Positions 35,424 to 44,686 of a DNA stretch of 64,000 bases are shown piece after piece. Numbering within the stretch: the first letter of the stretch is position 1; each line of letters opens with the position of its first letter. The DNA comes from Symbiodinium natans (lineage: Eukaryota > Sar > Dinophyceae > Suessiales > Symbiodiniaceae): the NCBI GenBank assembly GCA_905221605.1, contig CAJNDS010002850.1, forward strand, positions 197,036 through 261,035. Reading direction: 5' to 3'. Position numbers and translations under genes: made by a program. The notes under the pieces were generated by a model that was not told the DNA's origin, did not search any database, and saw only the letters and a list, made by a program, of their open reading frames with translations.

Positions 35424-38400
35424 TTACAGCTCCAAAATGGCTTTGGCCTTCTTCTGAATCCTTTGGGCAGCATCCTGGTGCACTGCACCCTCAGAAATGC
35501 ATTCGGCCACCTGAGCCTTGAGCTCTTCGGTGACGTCAGTAACAGAGCACCAGGCATGCAGCTTACTGCGAATTTGACCCAACCATGTGTCGAGCTCGGT
35601 GAGAGCAGTCTGCAAATACGTCTGGACATCCTCTTTTTTGTGTTTGGCCCTGGCCAGCAAATCCTTCAAGACGATCTCCAGCTTCTCAAGCTTGCCCTTG
35701 CCCGACATGAGCACCCCGACCTGATTCTTGAACAATTTTCTTTTCCTTTCAACATGGCCGAATGTAGCTCCAGCAATATGATGGCAGCAACAATCACGTA
35801 TTCCGAAGATCTGCTGAATGAAGTCCTGGTGGACGGGCTTCATAGACCCAGCATTTTCAAGGAAGATGTGCACGCACTGAAGGATACTGGGTTCAATGCT
35901 TTGGAATGCAAGCAAAATTGCGTATAAGACAAGCATGTGTTGCGAGCGGTCTCCCAGAAGTCCTAATCCACCTGAGCTGGACCCTGCAACCGTGAGATCT
36001 TGGCAGGGGGAACCGGCGGGAATGATGATGGCTGTTTTTTGTGGATGAATCCTTCCCAGGAAAGACAAACATTCACGCAGCAATCGGTAATCCTCTTTAA
36101 GTAGAGTCCAAACGTCATCGATTGCGATCGATGGCACACGATGCGAGTCAAGAGCCCATCTTTGGCTTTTGTCATAGTCATACTTATGGCATATGAGGGC
36201 GCGAAGGACGCTGTCACTTTCTGCACTTACAGCCGCAACAGGTTGTTGCTTGAGGCATTCAACGGTGACAGCACGTGATATTCCGCATCCATCAAAAAGC
36301 GATAAGATGATGTAACGTTCAACACCGAGTGCGACCTGTATGCAGTCTTCCGACGAGACAGCATTAATTTGATTGTTCCTGCTTCCAATTTTACCGTCTT
36401 TTCTCTTGGAGACAGGCTTGGCATTGTTAAGCTTATCGAGGCTTTTCTTGACTCTTCGCATCTGAGAATCAGAGCTCAAGTCGGACTTGGCTTTAAGGGG
36501 CTGGCTGCCCCTATCAGAGCCATTCTTCTCAGAGTTCAGCGCAGTTTGAACTTCATGTTGTTGCGGTCTCTGTTCCTCATCGGAATCAGTAGCAATGGAG
36601 TGCACTTCAGGAAGAGATGCACTATCAAGTTGTGTTGCCAAAGCAGTACTAGGGTCGGGTTGGAGACTAACACTGGCTTGGTGTTCTGACTCCTCATCGA
36701 ATTTGCCCTTTTGGGCGAGAGTAAATTCAGTACCGCTTTTACATTCCTGTGCTTGTGGCAGAAGATGGACACAGGCCGGATTAGGCAAGCCAAAATCGTC
36801 CTCTGAGGTGATGGTCATATAGGTTGCAGAAGGGACAGGGCTGTCCCAGCTTGCAACCTTCATTATCTTAGCTTGCTCAATAGTGAGTGCTTCACTACTT
36901 ATATGCTGTTCTGCGTTTTCACTGGGATCAGCATGATGCCGGATAATCTCATTAAAAGAGTTAATGAGAGCAGTGGCGGGGTAAAGCTGATTGACACAAG
37001 CACTTCTGATGAAGATGGCTTCGATGTAGTGCTCAGCCTTAATCAATTGTGCCCACAAGTTTTCTTTACGGACTCCATAGATTGAGTCATAAAGAAGAAT
37101 TGAGTCTCCTGCTTGTTCTTTGGCATGGTGTAGCACTAAGTAGTGCTTAGCACTAGGATCATGCAGAACGAGTGCAACGACAATATATGCCTGTTGCATG
37201 ACTGATACCGTACTGCCAAGAAAGCTTTGGATGTCCGCCTCGCTTTTGCAGACTTGCGCAAAAGAGCTTTTCTGAGTCTTCTGTGTGAGAAGGCAGAAGA
37301 AAGACGGGAGTCTTTGAATGGCAAGTTTGCACGTGTCATTGCGAGGGCTCAAGTTTTGCTGCATGCACGCAATCGCAAGATCAGCAAGTTGACCTAGATC
37401 AGCGAGGATACTGATCTGATCAGAGGAGTCCTGTTCAGAATGCAACGGCAGAGCAAGAATGGGGTGTGGCTGCTGGCACATGGAGCACTTGCAGTGGATC
37501 TGGACAAGCATGGTGTATTGCTCCTTGGCCGGAATAGCCCACATGGCCTTACTATACACCTCAGTAAAGCTCTGAAGCTCCAACGGTGTAGCACTTGCCA
37601 ATTGAAGATAGGTCAGACCAAGTATGTGTGCAAGCTTGGCTCGAGCGGCCTCACGTATATTATATCCAACCGCAGCAAGGACAAGAGCTGCTTGTTTAGG
37701 AAAGGGGGCGTAATGCTGGCATTGCTCTTTGTTCCATTGAGCACACGAGATGACCCGATAAGCAGCAGCAACAGGGCAATAAAGGCCAGCAATGCGCCTT
37801 TGCACTTCTTCTTGAACGTTGGCCGGGACTTCCGCCTGAAACCTTAAGACAGTATTACGTCTTCTAGCAATCTCAACTTTTTCTTTGCTACTCTCAATAT
37901 TTCTTTTGCCAGTCCCACCTTCTTGACTCAACTGTGCTGAGGCAGGATTTTCCGGTAACATGTTGGCAGCCGTATCATCACCTTTAACAGCAGGAGGCTT
38001 TCCATGGAGCAAAGTCGGGCGCTGGGCAGTATCCGATTGCTCCATGGCAACCTTGCTTGACTTCCCATCCTGATGATTGGCACATCTGGCTTTGTTCGGC
38101 TTATTGGCTGCAGTAGCCTTAAGTCTATCATCAGTGCGGATGTTAAAAGCATAGATGACGCTAGTATTAATCCCTATCAACTTGATGATATCACATGAGT
38201 GACATCGTGGCAGGAATAGAAGCGCGCCCTGATGTAGGGAGACGAGAACATTGTTACTCGCAGAAGATCCCGGGTGACAAGCGAGATGTTGGCCGTTCTT
38301 GAGAACTAGCGGGATTTCTAGTTCAGTCTTACCAGTAATGCGGACAAGCAGGTACTGGATAGATCCAAGTTCAGCAGTAAAGTCTTCATCCTCTTGGGAA

Positions 38401-39944
38401 GCCTTAGGAAGGTTTTCTGGCAATCTCCAACCTTGAAAGGCTTCATTTTGGCTGAGAAACGTCTGGACACTCTGCAGCTTCACTAGTTCGGGAACATCCT
38501 CACATTTACCAGTCATAACAACGTAAGGTGCCTGTCTGTCGATGATCAGGAAATGTGTTTCAAGGTCATCCTTGTGCCAAATTGTACTAGCAATTCGTTG
38601 CTTGGACAAGGGGTGATACTCATCCCTTGCTCTGACGTGGATCAATCTTCCTTGCCCAATCTTATCGCTCCCAGAGTGGCAATTCAAAAAATGTTCTCTA
38701 GGGTTCTCGGAAATGTGATTAATGGGTTTGTTGCTCCATCTTGGGGCATCAACAACCTCTTGCAGCAATTGCACTTCAGTTCTTCCACAAGGAAGGTCGA
38801 AATATTGACATTGAACGAGCGCATCGGCAGCGGCGACAGTAGCAGTTACATGGACAGCAGGTATGACAACATCAGTGCCAGCTAATACATGTACGATTCC
38901 TCTGTATTGCACCGGAATTTTGATGTACTCGAGATCCTGAATAATGTCTTGCATGTCTCCGGTGCAATTGTGAAAGGTGATCTGCAGAGAGACCTCTGTA
39001 GAGTTGAAAGGTTGAGTCACCTTCCAAGCAAAGATTTCCTGTGAGTTCTTCACATTGCAAATGTGAAATCTTGCGGCATGCAACGCGAGGCTGTCAGGGA
39101 TGGTAAGCTGCTTTTGCCGAAGACCCAGGATAGCCTTCTGAAGCTGATAGGGGTCCGCAAAGATTCTCAGATACTTTCCAGGAGCAGTGTGGAACGCATT
39201 CATAAGCCTGTGCTGATTGAGAATGCAATGCACTTGAAAGGCTTCATCCTTAGTTCGGGCAGAGTTGATAGCATACGGAAGGTCAACGAAGTTGACACTA
39301 TTGCCCGGCATCCCTTCAAGAGGCGCAAAGCGATACCAGACCTGGAGCTCAATTTGTGATTTGCCTTCAGTTTGTTTGAGCACCTTATCATACATCTCTT
39401 CAACCTTCAGCATTAGAGCTTGAAGTTGACTTACGCTGATCTTAGGCGCTCTGAGGCAAACAACACATCGATTCTCCTGATCAGTTAACGCAACGATGGG
39501 CTGCTGTGGCTTCCTAATGTGAGCTAATCCAAAGTCTCGACTGAGGTGTTTAACTTCCTCGTCAAATGTTCCAACAGTGCCAGCGATGATGACTTCAGTA
39601 TTGGCGGCTTCTTGCTTCATGGAAGGCGTTATGGCAATGTAGTAGCAAGTGTGATGGACAGGGTAGCTGCTGGGAATGTAAGTGACCAAGTATACAAGTT
39701 CCCGTTTGCCCTGCACTTCAATGGCACCAATAACCGTCAAGCTGTGGATTTGACGAAGGAAGTCTTCATCATAACTCCTGAAGAGTACACATGGGATGTC
39801 TGATATGGAAAGTGAGCTGTGCAAATTACTCACGATCGTTATACTCGTCTGTTGTGTAAGACCCCTCCTTAGATTGTGAAGGAAATTCTTACTAGGGTTG
39901 ACGAGTAAGATAGATTGGAGCTCTGAGCCCTGCACTTGGCGCAA
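35424..39944 (-). CDS. Large protein ending in cytosine-C5 DNA methyltransferase domain
   Basis: An intronless 1,506-codon frame. Its C-terminal quarter is a C5-cytosine methyltransferase: motif I ILSLFDGCGISRAV (about residue 1215, SAM binding), motif IV PAGSPCQDLTVAG (about 1312; the Cys would be the catalytic nucleophile), motif VI HIFLENAGSM (about 1361) and motif VIII-like HVERKRKLF (about 1400). Motif VI and GSPC with LFDG recall DNMT3/DRM-type enzymes. After motif VIII the protein turns into a coiled coil (to 1506) rather than a clear target-recognition domain and motifs IX-X, so activity is uncertain. The first 1,180 residues match no domain I know; a stretch near residue 980 (KHYLVLHHAKE...LLYDSIYG) weakly recalls cysteine-protease cores. 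The frame opens at TTG two codons after a TAA; the first ATG is at 39620. Gene-length intronless coding and AT-richer codons suggest an element gene. It would methylate cytosine in DNA. Confidence 0.75.
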   Translation of the reverse strand: MRQVQGSELQSILLVNPSKNFLHNLRRGLTQQTSITIVSNLHSSLSISDIPCVLFRSYDEDFLRQIHSLTVIGAIEVQGKRELVYLVTYIPSSYPVHHTCYYIAITPSMKQEAANTEVIIAGTVGTFDEEVKHLSRDFGLAHIRKPQQPIVALTDQENRCVVCLRAPKISVSQLQALMLKVEEMYDKVLKQTEGKSQIELQVWYRFAPLEGMPGNSVNFVDLPYAINSARTKDEAFQVHCILNQHRLMNAFHTAPGKYLRIFADPYQLQKAILGLRQKQLTIPDSLALHAARFHICNVKNSQEIFAWKVTQPFNSTEVSLQITFHNCTGDMQDIIQDLEYIKIPVQYRGIVHVLAGTDVVIPAVHVTATVAAADALVQCQYFDLPCGRTEVQLLQEVVDAPRWSNKPINHISENPREHFLNCHSGSDKIGQGRLIHVRARDEYHPLSKQRIASTIWHKDDLETHFLIIDRQAPYVVMTGKCEDVPELVKLQSVQTFLSQNEAFQGWRLPENLPKASQEDEDFTAELGSIQYLLVRITGKTELEIPLVLKNGQHLACHPGSSASNNVLVSLHQGALLFLPRCHSCDIIKLIGINTSVIYAFNIRTDDRLKATAANKPNKARCANHQDGKSSKVAMEQSDTAQRPTLLHGKPPAVKGDDTAANMLPENPASAQLSQEGGTGKRNIESSKEKVEIARRRNTVLRFQAEVPANVQEEVQRRIAGLYCPVAAAYRVISCAQWNKEQCQHYAPFPKQAALVLAAVGYNIREAARAKLAHILGLTYLQLASATPLELQSFTEVYSKAMWAIPAKEQYTMLVQIHCKCSMCQQPHPILALPLHSEQDSSDQISILADLGQLADLAIACMQQNLSPRNDTCKLAIQRLPSFFCLLTQKTQKSSFAQVCKSEADIQSFLGSTVSVMQQAYIVVALVLHDPSAKHYLVLHHAKEQAGDSILLYDSIYGVRKENLWAQLIKAEHYIEAIFIRSACVNQLYPATALINSFNEIIRHHADPSENAEQHISSEALTIEQAKIMKVASWDSPVPSATYMTITSEDDFGLPNPACVHLLPQAQECKSGTEFTLAQKGKFDEESEHQASVSLQPDPSTALATQLDSASLPEVHSIATDSDEEQRPQQHEVQTALNSEKNGSDRGSQPLKAKSDLSSDSQMRRVKKSLDKLNNAKPVSKRKDGKIGSRNNQINAVSSEDCIQVALGVERYIILSLFDGCGISRAVTVECLKQQPVAAVSAESDSVLRALICHKYDYDKSQRWALDSHRVPSIAIDDVWTLLKEDYRLLRECLSFLGRIHPQKTAIIIPAGSPCQDLTVAGSSSGGLGLLGDRSQHMLVLYAILLAFQSIEPSILQCVHIFLENAGSMKPVHQDFIQQIFGIRDCCCHHIAGATFGHVERKRKLFKNQVGVLMSGKGKLEKLEIVLKDLLARAKHKKEDVQTYLQTALTELDTWLGQIRSKLHAWCSVTDVTEELKAQVAECISEGAVHQDAAQRIQKKAKAILEL

Positions 39945-40226
39945 TTCTTACAGTTTGTGTAGACACGATGCATCCATCTCTAAGATACTCCAGCAAATGT
40001 GTTGATGGTGTTCTGGCAAAGAGGGCATCATACTCAGTGAGATGACCCAACATAAAGTCGGCAAGACACTGAAATGTGCTTCCATCGATGTTGCTAATTC
40101 GATCTTGCGACATGGTGCAGATACCTTACGCCGAAGCTATCCGTACTGCACAGTGCGCAAGACAAATTTGCCAAAAGGTGCAAGTAAAGTAAAGAGGCTC
40201 CCACCCTTAAGAAGTCTGCAAGAGAG

Positions 40227-40448
40227 AGAACGTGCGTTCACACTCAGCAACTTAACAAGGAAGGAGACGGGCGCTCCCAACTTCGATAAAGAAAGGGAAC
40301 ACAACGTGAAAAGTAAGAGAAAGAGAACGGGCGTTCTCAATCTCAGCAAGTTGCAAGAAAGAGAAGCGTTAGAGAAAGAGAACGGGCGTTCTCAATCTCA
40401 CTAGTAAAGCAAGAAAGAGAAACAAAGAGAAAGAGAACGGGCGTTCTC
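40227..40448. promoter_or_regulatory. Array of five palindromes, three at exact 55-bp period
   Basis: The palindrome GAGAACGGGCGTTCTC (7-bp arms around GG) occurs at 40323-40338, 40378-40393 and 40433-40448, exactly 55 bp apart. Degenerate copies lie at 40227-40242 and about 40265-40278. Between them are GAAAGAGAAA purine runs. The array lies about 280 bp upstream of the methyltransferase ORF (minus strand), where a promoter or terminal protein-binding array would be. Binding function is inference. Confidence 0.65.
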
Positions 40449-42150
40449 AGTCTCGAATAGTTAGAGAAAGGTGGCAGGACAACTGAGGGCTCAGTTGACG
40501 CAACTTTCGAGGGGGCCCCTGATTTTGAGGTTTCAGTCTGGGCGAGGACAGCACGCGCTAAGCGTCCCTCTTTGACTGAGGCAACATGAATGCAACCATT
40601 GCTGGCACGGCTGGTTCATGGCGCATTTTATGGAGCATGTTCTCGCTGACACAGTCATTGCCCTGCGCACACCTACCGCATGCCACATCTGTGTCCTATG
40701 CTTGGTCGGGCATGGGCTGAAAATCCGCTCCAGCATCAGCTGCTGCAAATGTCTCGGTCCAATCCACGCACACCCGACCTTAGTAACGAGACTATACCTG
40801 CAAAGTGCGGAACATGGCGAACAGTATGAATCACCGCATTCCACCTCAAACACATGGTTTCAGGGTAATGCCTTGTCCGACGAACAGTTCTTCAATACTC
40901 ATTCCTCTACGGGACAATCCTGATCCCGATGACCTTTGTGCCCGTTTATGCACTTCCTGCCCTCTGCAGATCCTACCGCAACGCTTTCGGCGATTGGTAG
41001 TTCTGAAAATCAGGGTCACTATAAACCTCGTCCAGCTGCAATGCCTGCTACAGGGACCCACTTTGCCAACAAAAAACAGACATGTTCGAAAGCAATTCCA
41101 AGGTGCCTGAGCGACCATCAAGGCTTTATGGGTCGGCAGGCCTCACAGCTAAGCAAACTGATGACATGCAGCCCAGTATCCATCACTTGGCTTGTGTCTC
41201 ACGCCGAAGCCTCCGCGCTTTCTGCCTTGCATTGACAAGCCCATGAACCCGAGTCAGCTTCTGCAAACCCTCAACATGTCGGCGGAAAGGTCCTTGAAGG
41301 TGCGTGTTGGGGTTGAACATTGTTGCTCTTCTTGGGCTTTCGACTCGACCTGTCTGCATAAAGCCTCAGGCGACTTTCAGGTTAAGACCCTCGTGTGGGG
41401 AAAGCTCCGCATTCGGGTCTCAAAGCTTTGGTGGTCTTTGGCGAACAGTTTCCTATTGCGGTTTCATGGTTTGACGAGATTGCCATGATACCGAACGGCT
41501 GCGTCATTCCCCGGCTTATAACTTGTGGTCATCTTCTAATTACAATTGGGGTTGCACTTGGACCCTTACGAGCCATGCTCCAGATTAATCCAAGGACCAA
41601 AAGGGGGCTTGGCAGCTTGGTGCTTGGCACCTACGTGCTCGCTTCGCTCGTTGCGCGTTGCAGAAACAAAACCATGCTGACAATCGAGAAAGAAAAAACG
41701 TTAATAACCCGTCTCTCTGACCTGGCACAACGATGGCTTCGATGCAAAATCCAATCCTCGTTTCCAAAGACCTACCCGGCAACACGATAAGAAAAACTGA
41801 ACCCCGGCCAAGCCCAAAGATTCCGCCTGGAAGGCGGGCTTTGGTCTACGCCTCGGAGACTTCAGGTCACTTCCGAACAGCAAAACAGCGAAGCTTCAGA
41901 GTCCACTCTGCACTCCTACTCCCATCCAAGAGCTTGCATCATTCCAAGAGCTTGCACATTTGCATGGAGCCACAATTTACGAGAGACGGGTCTTTGGCCT
42001 CCGTCGCTCCGTGTGGCAGAGGCTTGCAGTTGCATTGTTCTTTTGCTTTACCTCCTTTGTAGAACAAAGTTTAGATGGAATTCGTAGCTTTCTGGAGCCC
42101 TCAGCTCGAGAAAGCTTGCTGCAAGAACTGAAGCTTGCTGAACACTTTGT
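40449..42150. other. No supported gene; contains the 5' LTR of the copia element
   Basis: No conserved coding sequence is seen on either strand. The last few hundred bases before 42205 must include the 5' LTR of the copia element, but its start cannot be fixed because no 3' LTR is left for comparison. Confidence 0.4.
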
Positions 42151-42151
42151 T

Positions 42152-42163
42152 TTTTGGCTCAAG
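42152..42163 (+). other. Possible relict spliced-leader 3' end
   Basis: TTTTGGCTCAAG is identical to the last 12 nt of the 22-nt dinoflagellate spliced leader, which ends CCATTTTGGCTCAAG. It lies 43 nt before the presumed LTR end. Upstream bases do not match the leader. A 12-nt match can arise by chance in 64 kb only rarely, but the evidence is thin. Confidence 0.25.
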
Positions 42164-42205
42164 TGCAAAGTGAAAAAGAGACTGCTGCGCGAGCTCGTTT
42201 TCACA

Positions 42206-42217
42206 TGGTAGCGGAGC
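42206..42217 (+). other. Retrotransposon primer-binding site (tRNA-iMet type)
   Basis: TGGTAGCGGAGC directly follows ...TTTTCACA, an LTR-like CA end. TGGTA(T/G)CRGAGC is the usual copia primer site complementary to the 3' end of initiator tRNA-Met (ACCA then the acceptor stem). It lies just before gag, as expected. Confidence 0.65.
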
Positions 42218-42238
42218 ACTGAGAGTGACTCCAGCCCT

Positions 42239-43604
42239 GTGTTAAGTTCCTCCACGCCATGTCTGCTCCTGAGCAAGGCGGAAGTGCATAGAAGCCCGCA
42301 GGGTTCTCCGGTGCACGTGCCGTTGACTGCGAAGGAAGTCCGCGTCCCTGACAACACTTCCAAGAAGGAAGTCTTGCTGTTTGGAACCGGTGAGACTCCG
42401 GTGGGACAGCAACCGAAACCCCTTTGCTACCTTTGGAACTCAAGGAGTTCCGACCTCAACGCCAGCGACGAGTTCACAGCCAGTCACCGCTCCAGGTGGT
42501 GGTGCTGTTGGAGAAAGTTTGGTGGTTGAGATGATGCGAGTAATGCAGCAGCAGAGACAGCAGGAAGCCATGATGGACCAGTCCCGGAAGCAGTTGGAAC
42601 AGAACCAACAGCTTGTGGCCACCATGCTTCGTCGCAAGCTGCTAAGGCGAAAGCCAAGGCGGAAGCCGGCAACATCTGCACCAAGTGACCCGTTCCTCGC
42701 TGCAACTTCGTCCACAGGAAGTTCCCTTCCTTCTTCAAGGCCTAAAGATACTGGAAGTTCATCTGGTGGATACGTTTTCCAACCGTGCCGACAAGTACCT
42801 TCCACAGCTACCTGTCATAGCCCACCAGGAGATGGGTAGAGACAGAATGCGAGAGATTGAGGCCTGGCGGCTTCCTGGAGACGATGAGTTCATGGTTGGC
42901 CTTGCAAGACGAGGTCGATGTGAACGAGATTCGCCTCTGCATCAGTGTCAAGGATGAGATCCGAGAGGACCGTTTGCCTCCTGACACTGCAGCTCGGTCG
43001 GCGAAGTTGTTTTACCTGCTTTCCCAGAGCTTGGCGAAGTGGAAGCGTGGTTTGGAGTTGCTTCGAAGCTGTAGCAAAAAAAGGCAGAGCATGTCTGCTA
43101 CTGGCCACGAGGCAGTTCGCACCTTGCACCTGAACTACTCCATTGTGTCTCAAATGGGAAGCCGTCTACGTGAGAGACGGTTGCATGAAATTGCATGCCC
43201 AGTGTTTGGGGCTCAAAAAGCCCATGGACATGGAGGACGAAATCGCCAAGGCGGAGATCAAGTTGAGCAACTTTCCCGAGTTGAAGCTCTCCGAAGCAGA
43301 TCGCTGTTCCATCCTGCTGCAGGCCGTTTCACATCCGGTGAGACAGTATGTGGCGCTGCACGGCAACGCCAACAGCTGGAGTGAGCTCACGAAGAGCCTC
43401 AAATACTTCGAAGAACAGCTAAGGATGTGCGACGTGCCGACTGCAGCCAATCGTGGAATGGACGGCAAGCTTTGCGACCATTGCGGCAAGCATGGTCATG
43501 TGGCAAAGAATTGCTGGTCACGACAGCGTGAGGCTGGAGAGGGCGGCAAAGGCGGCAAGGGCGGCAAAGGAGAGTCGAAGTGGAAAGGGCACCAGTGGCC
43601 CTGA
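42239..43604 (+). pseudogene. gag: copia gag (nucleocapsid), multiply frameshifted
   Basis: Gag can be followed through successive frames: KEVLLFGTGETPVGQQP (42239 onward), VEMMRVMQQQRQQEAMMDQS (about 42525-42590), YLPQLPVIAHQEMGRDRM (about 42798-42852), ISVKDEIREDRLPPDTAARS (about 42938-43000), and AEIKLSNFPELKLSEADRCS to the CCHC zinc knuckle CDHCGKHGHVAKNCW (43475-43519). Each transition is +1, mostly at short homopolymers (AAACCCC near 42415, TTTT near 42774, GGG near 43157). The knuckle keeps all four zinc ligands (CX2CX4HX4C). Gag packages the element RNA. With this many shifts no single full product is made unless the shifts are assembly errors. Confidence 0.8.
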
Positions 43605-44685
43605 AGGGCAAAGGTCCCCCACTCCGAAGGGAGCGCCTTGCTCTCCAACGCCGAAAGGAAAGCCCGCCTCCAAGGGAGAGAAGGGTGAAAAGGGAGTGAA
43701 AGGCGAGGGCAAGGGCAAGAAGAAGAAGAACCGCGCCCGGGCTATGGGAGAACCAGAGTCCGAGGCGGAAGCAGAGCCTACACAGGGTGTGATGGCGATG
43801 CGCTTTGCCCAACGAGGTCCTGAACTGAGCCTTTCTGAGTCGCATGAGCGTAGGGTAGGTTTTTCACTCGACAAGCAACGTTTGGGACCTGTTAGCAACT
43901 CTTTGACTGCGGGGGATGTAGAGCGCGTCTGCGCCAGCTTTCAGCTAGAACCGAGAGACGTTTGGTTAGTGGATTCTGGAGCCACGTGTCATGTGGTTTC
44001 CTCTGAACACCTCAGCGGATTCAGAGTGGTCAAGAAGCACGAGAGAGAGGTCACTCTGTACAACGCTTCAGGGGGGAAGATCCCCGTATCGGACGTCGTC
44101 GACTTAGAGGTCGTTTTCGGTGATTGTAGCCTTCTTTTGACTGAGGTTCTCGTTGCTGCGGAAGTTACGTTTAACGCCAGTAGTCCCTGGGCGGCGGTGG
44201 AGAAAGGGTGGAGAACGTATCTCTACAAAACCGGGTCTAGGTTGTACAAAGGCAAACGCAACGTGAAACTTGTATGCGCTAATCGGGCCTGGTGGGCTTT
44301 GAGCGGGGGTCGCCGCCAGAAAGCGGGGAAAGGTCGTTCTCCGCGCCAGCCTTCGGGCTCGGACACGGAAATAGACGCGATTACCTGCCTGCAGGACTCT
44401 GTTGTTAAGCCACAGCCAGGACCGAGCATCCTCAAGAAAGCGACGACAGGAGGAAAGAAGGCGGAAGTCGAGAAGCCACAAGGAAGAGAGAGCGGTGATT
44501 GCCGGCATGCTTTGCTTGAGACGCCGTTTGCTTTCTTGCTGCGAGGGCTTAGAGCCGAAGTATCCCCGAAAGTGGTCCCTGAAGTTCCTCAAGAATACCC
44601 CGCAAGCACCCTGAGCGTGCCCGAAGTGCACAGAGCTTACCCCGAAACACCGAAAATGCCCGAAAGTACCCCGAAAATGCCCTGA
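43560..44685 (+). CDS. copia aspartic protease region
   Basis: The frame that follows gag (open from 43453, meaningful from about 43560) starts with a Lys/Gly-rich tail (GKGKKKKNRARAM) and then the retropepsin active site VWLVDSGATCHVVS (43966-44007), with the DSGA triad. It goes on with the Pro-rich EYPASTLSVPEVHRAYPETP tail and stops at TGA 44683-44685; the next ORF begins with ATG at 44687 (TGA-A-ATG). In Ty1/copia elements the protease matures Gag-Pol and normally lies in the same frame as integrase; here it is separated from it by the stop. Confidence 0.8.
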
Positions 44686-44686
44686 A

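Noticed and set aside
35424-39944. Giant-virus origin of the methyltransferase ORF
   Set aside because: No capsid, packaging ATPase or viral polymerase lies nearby; an element origin fits the transposase-like neighbour better.
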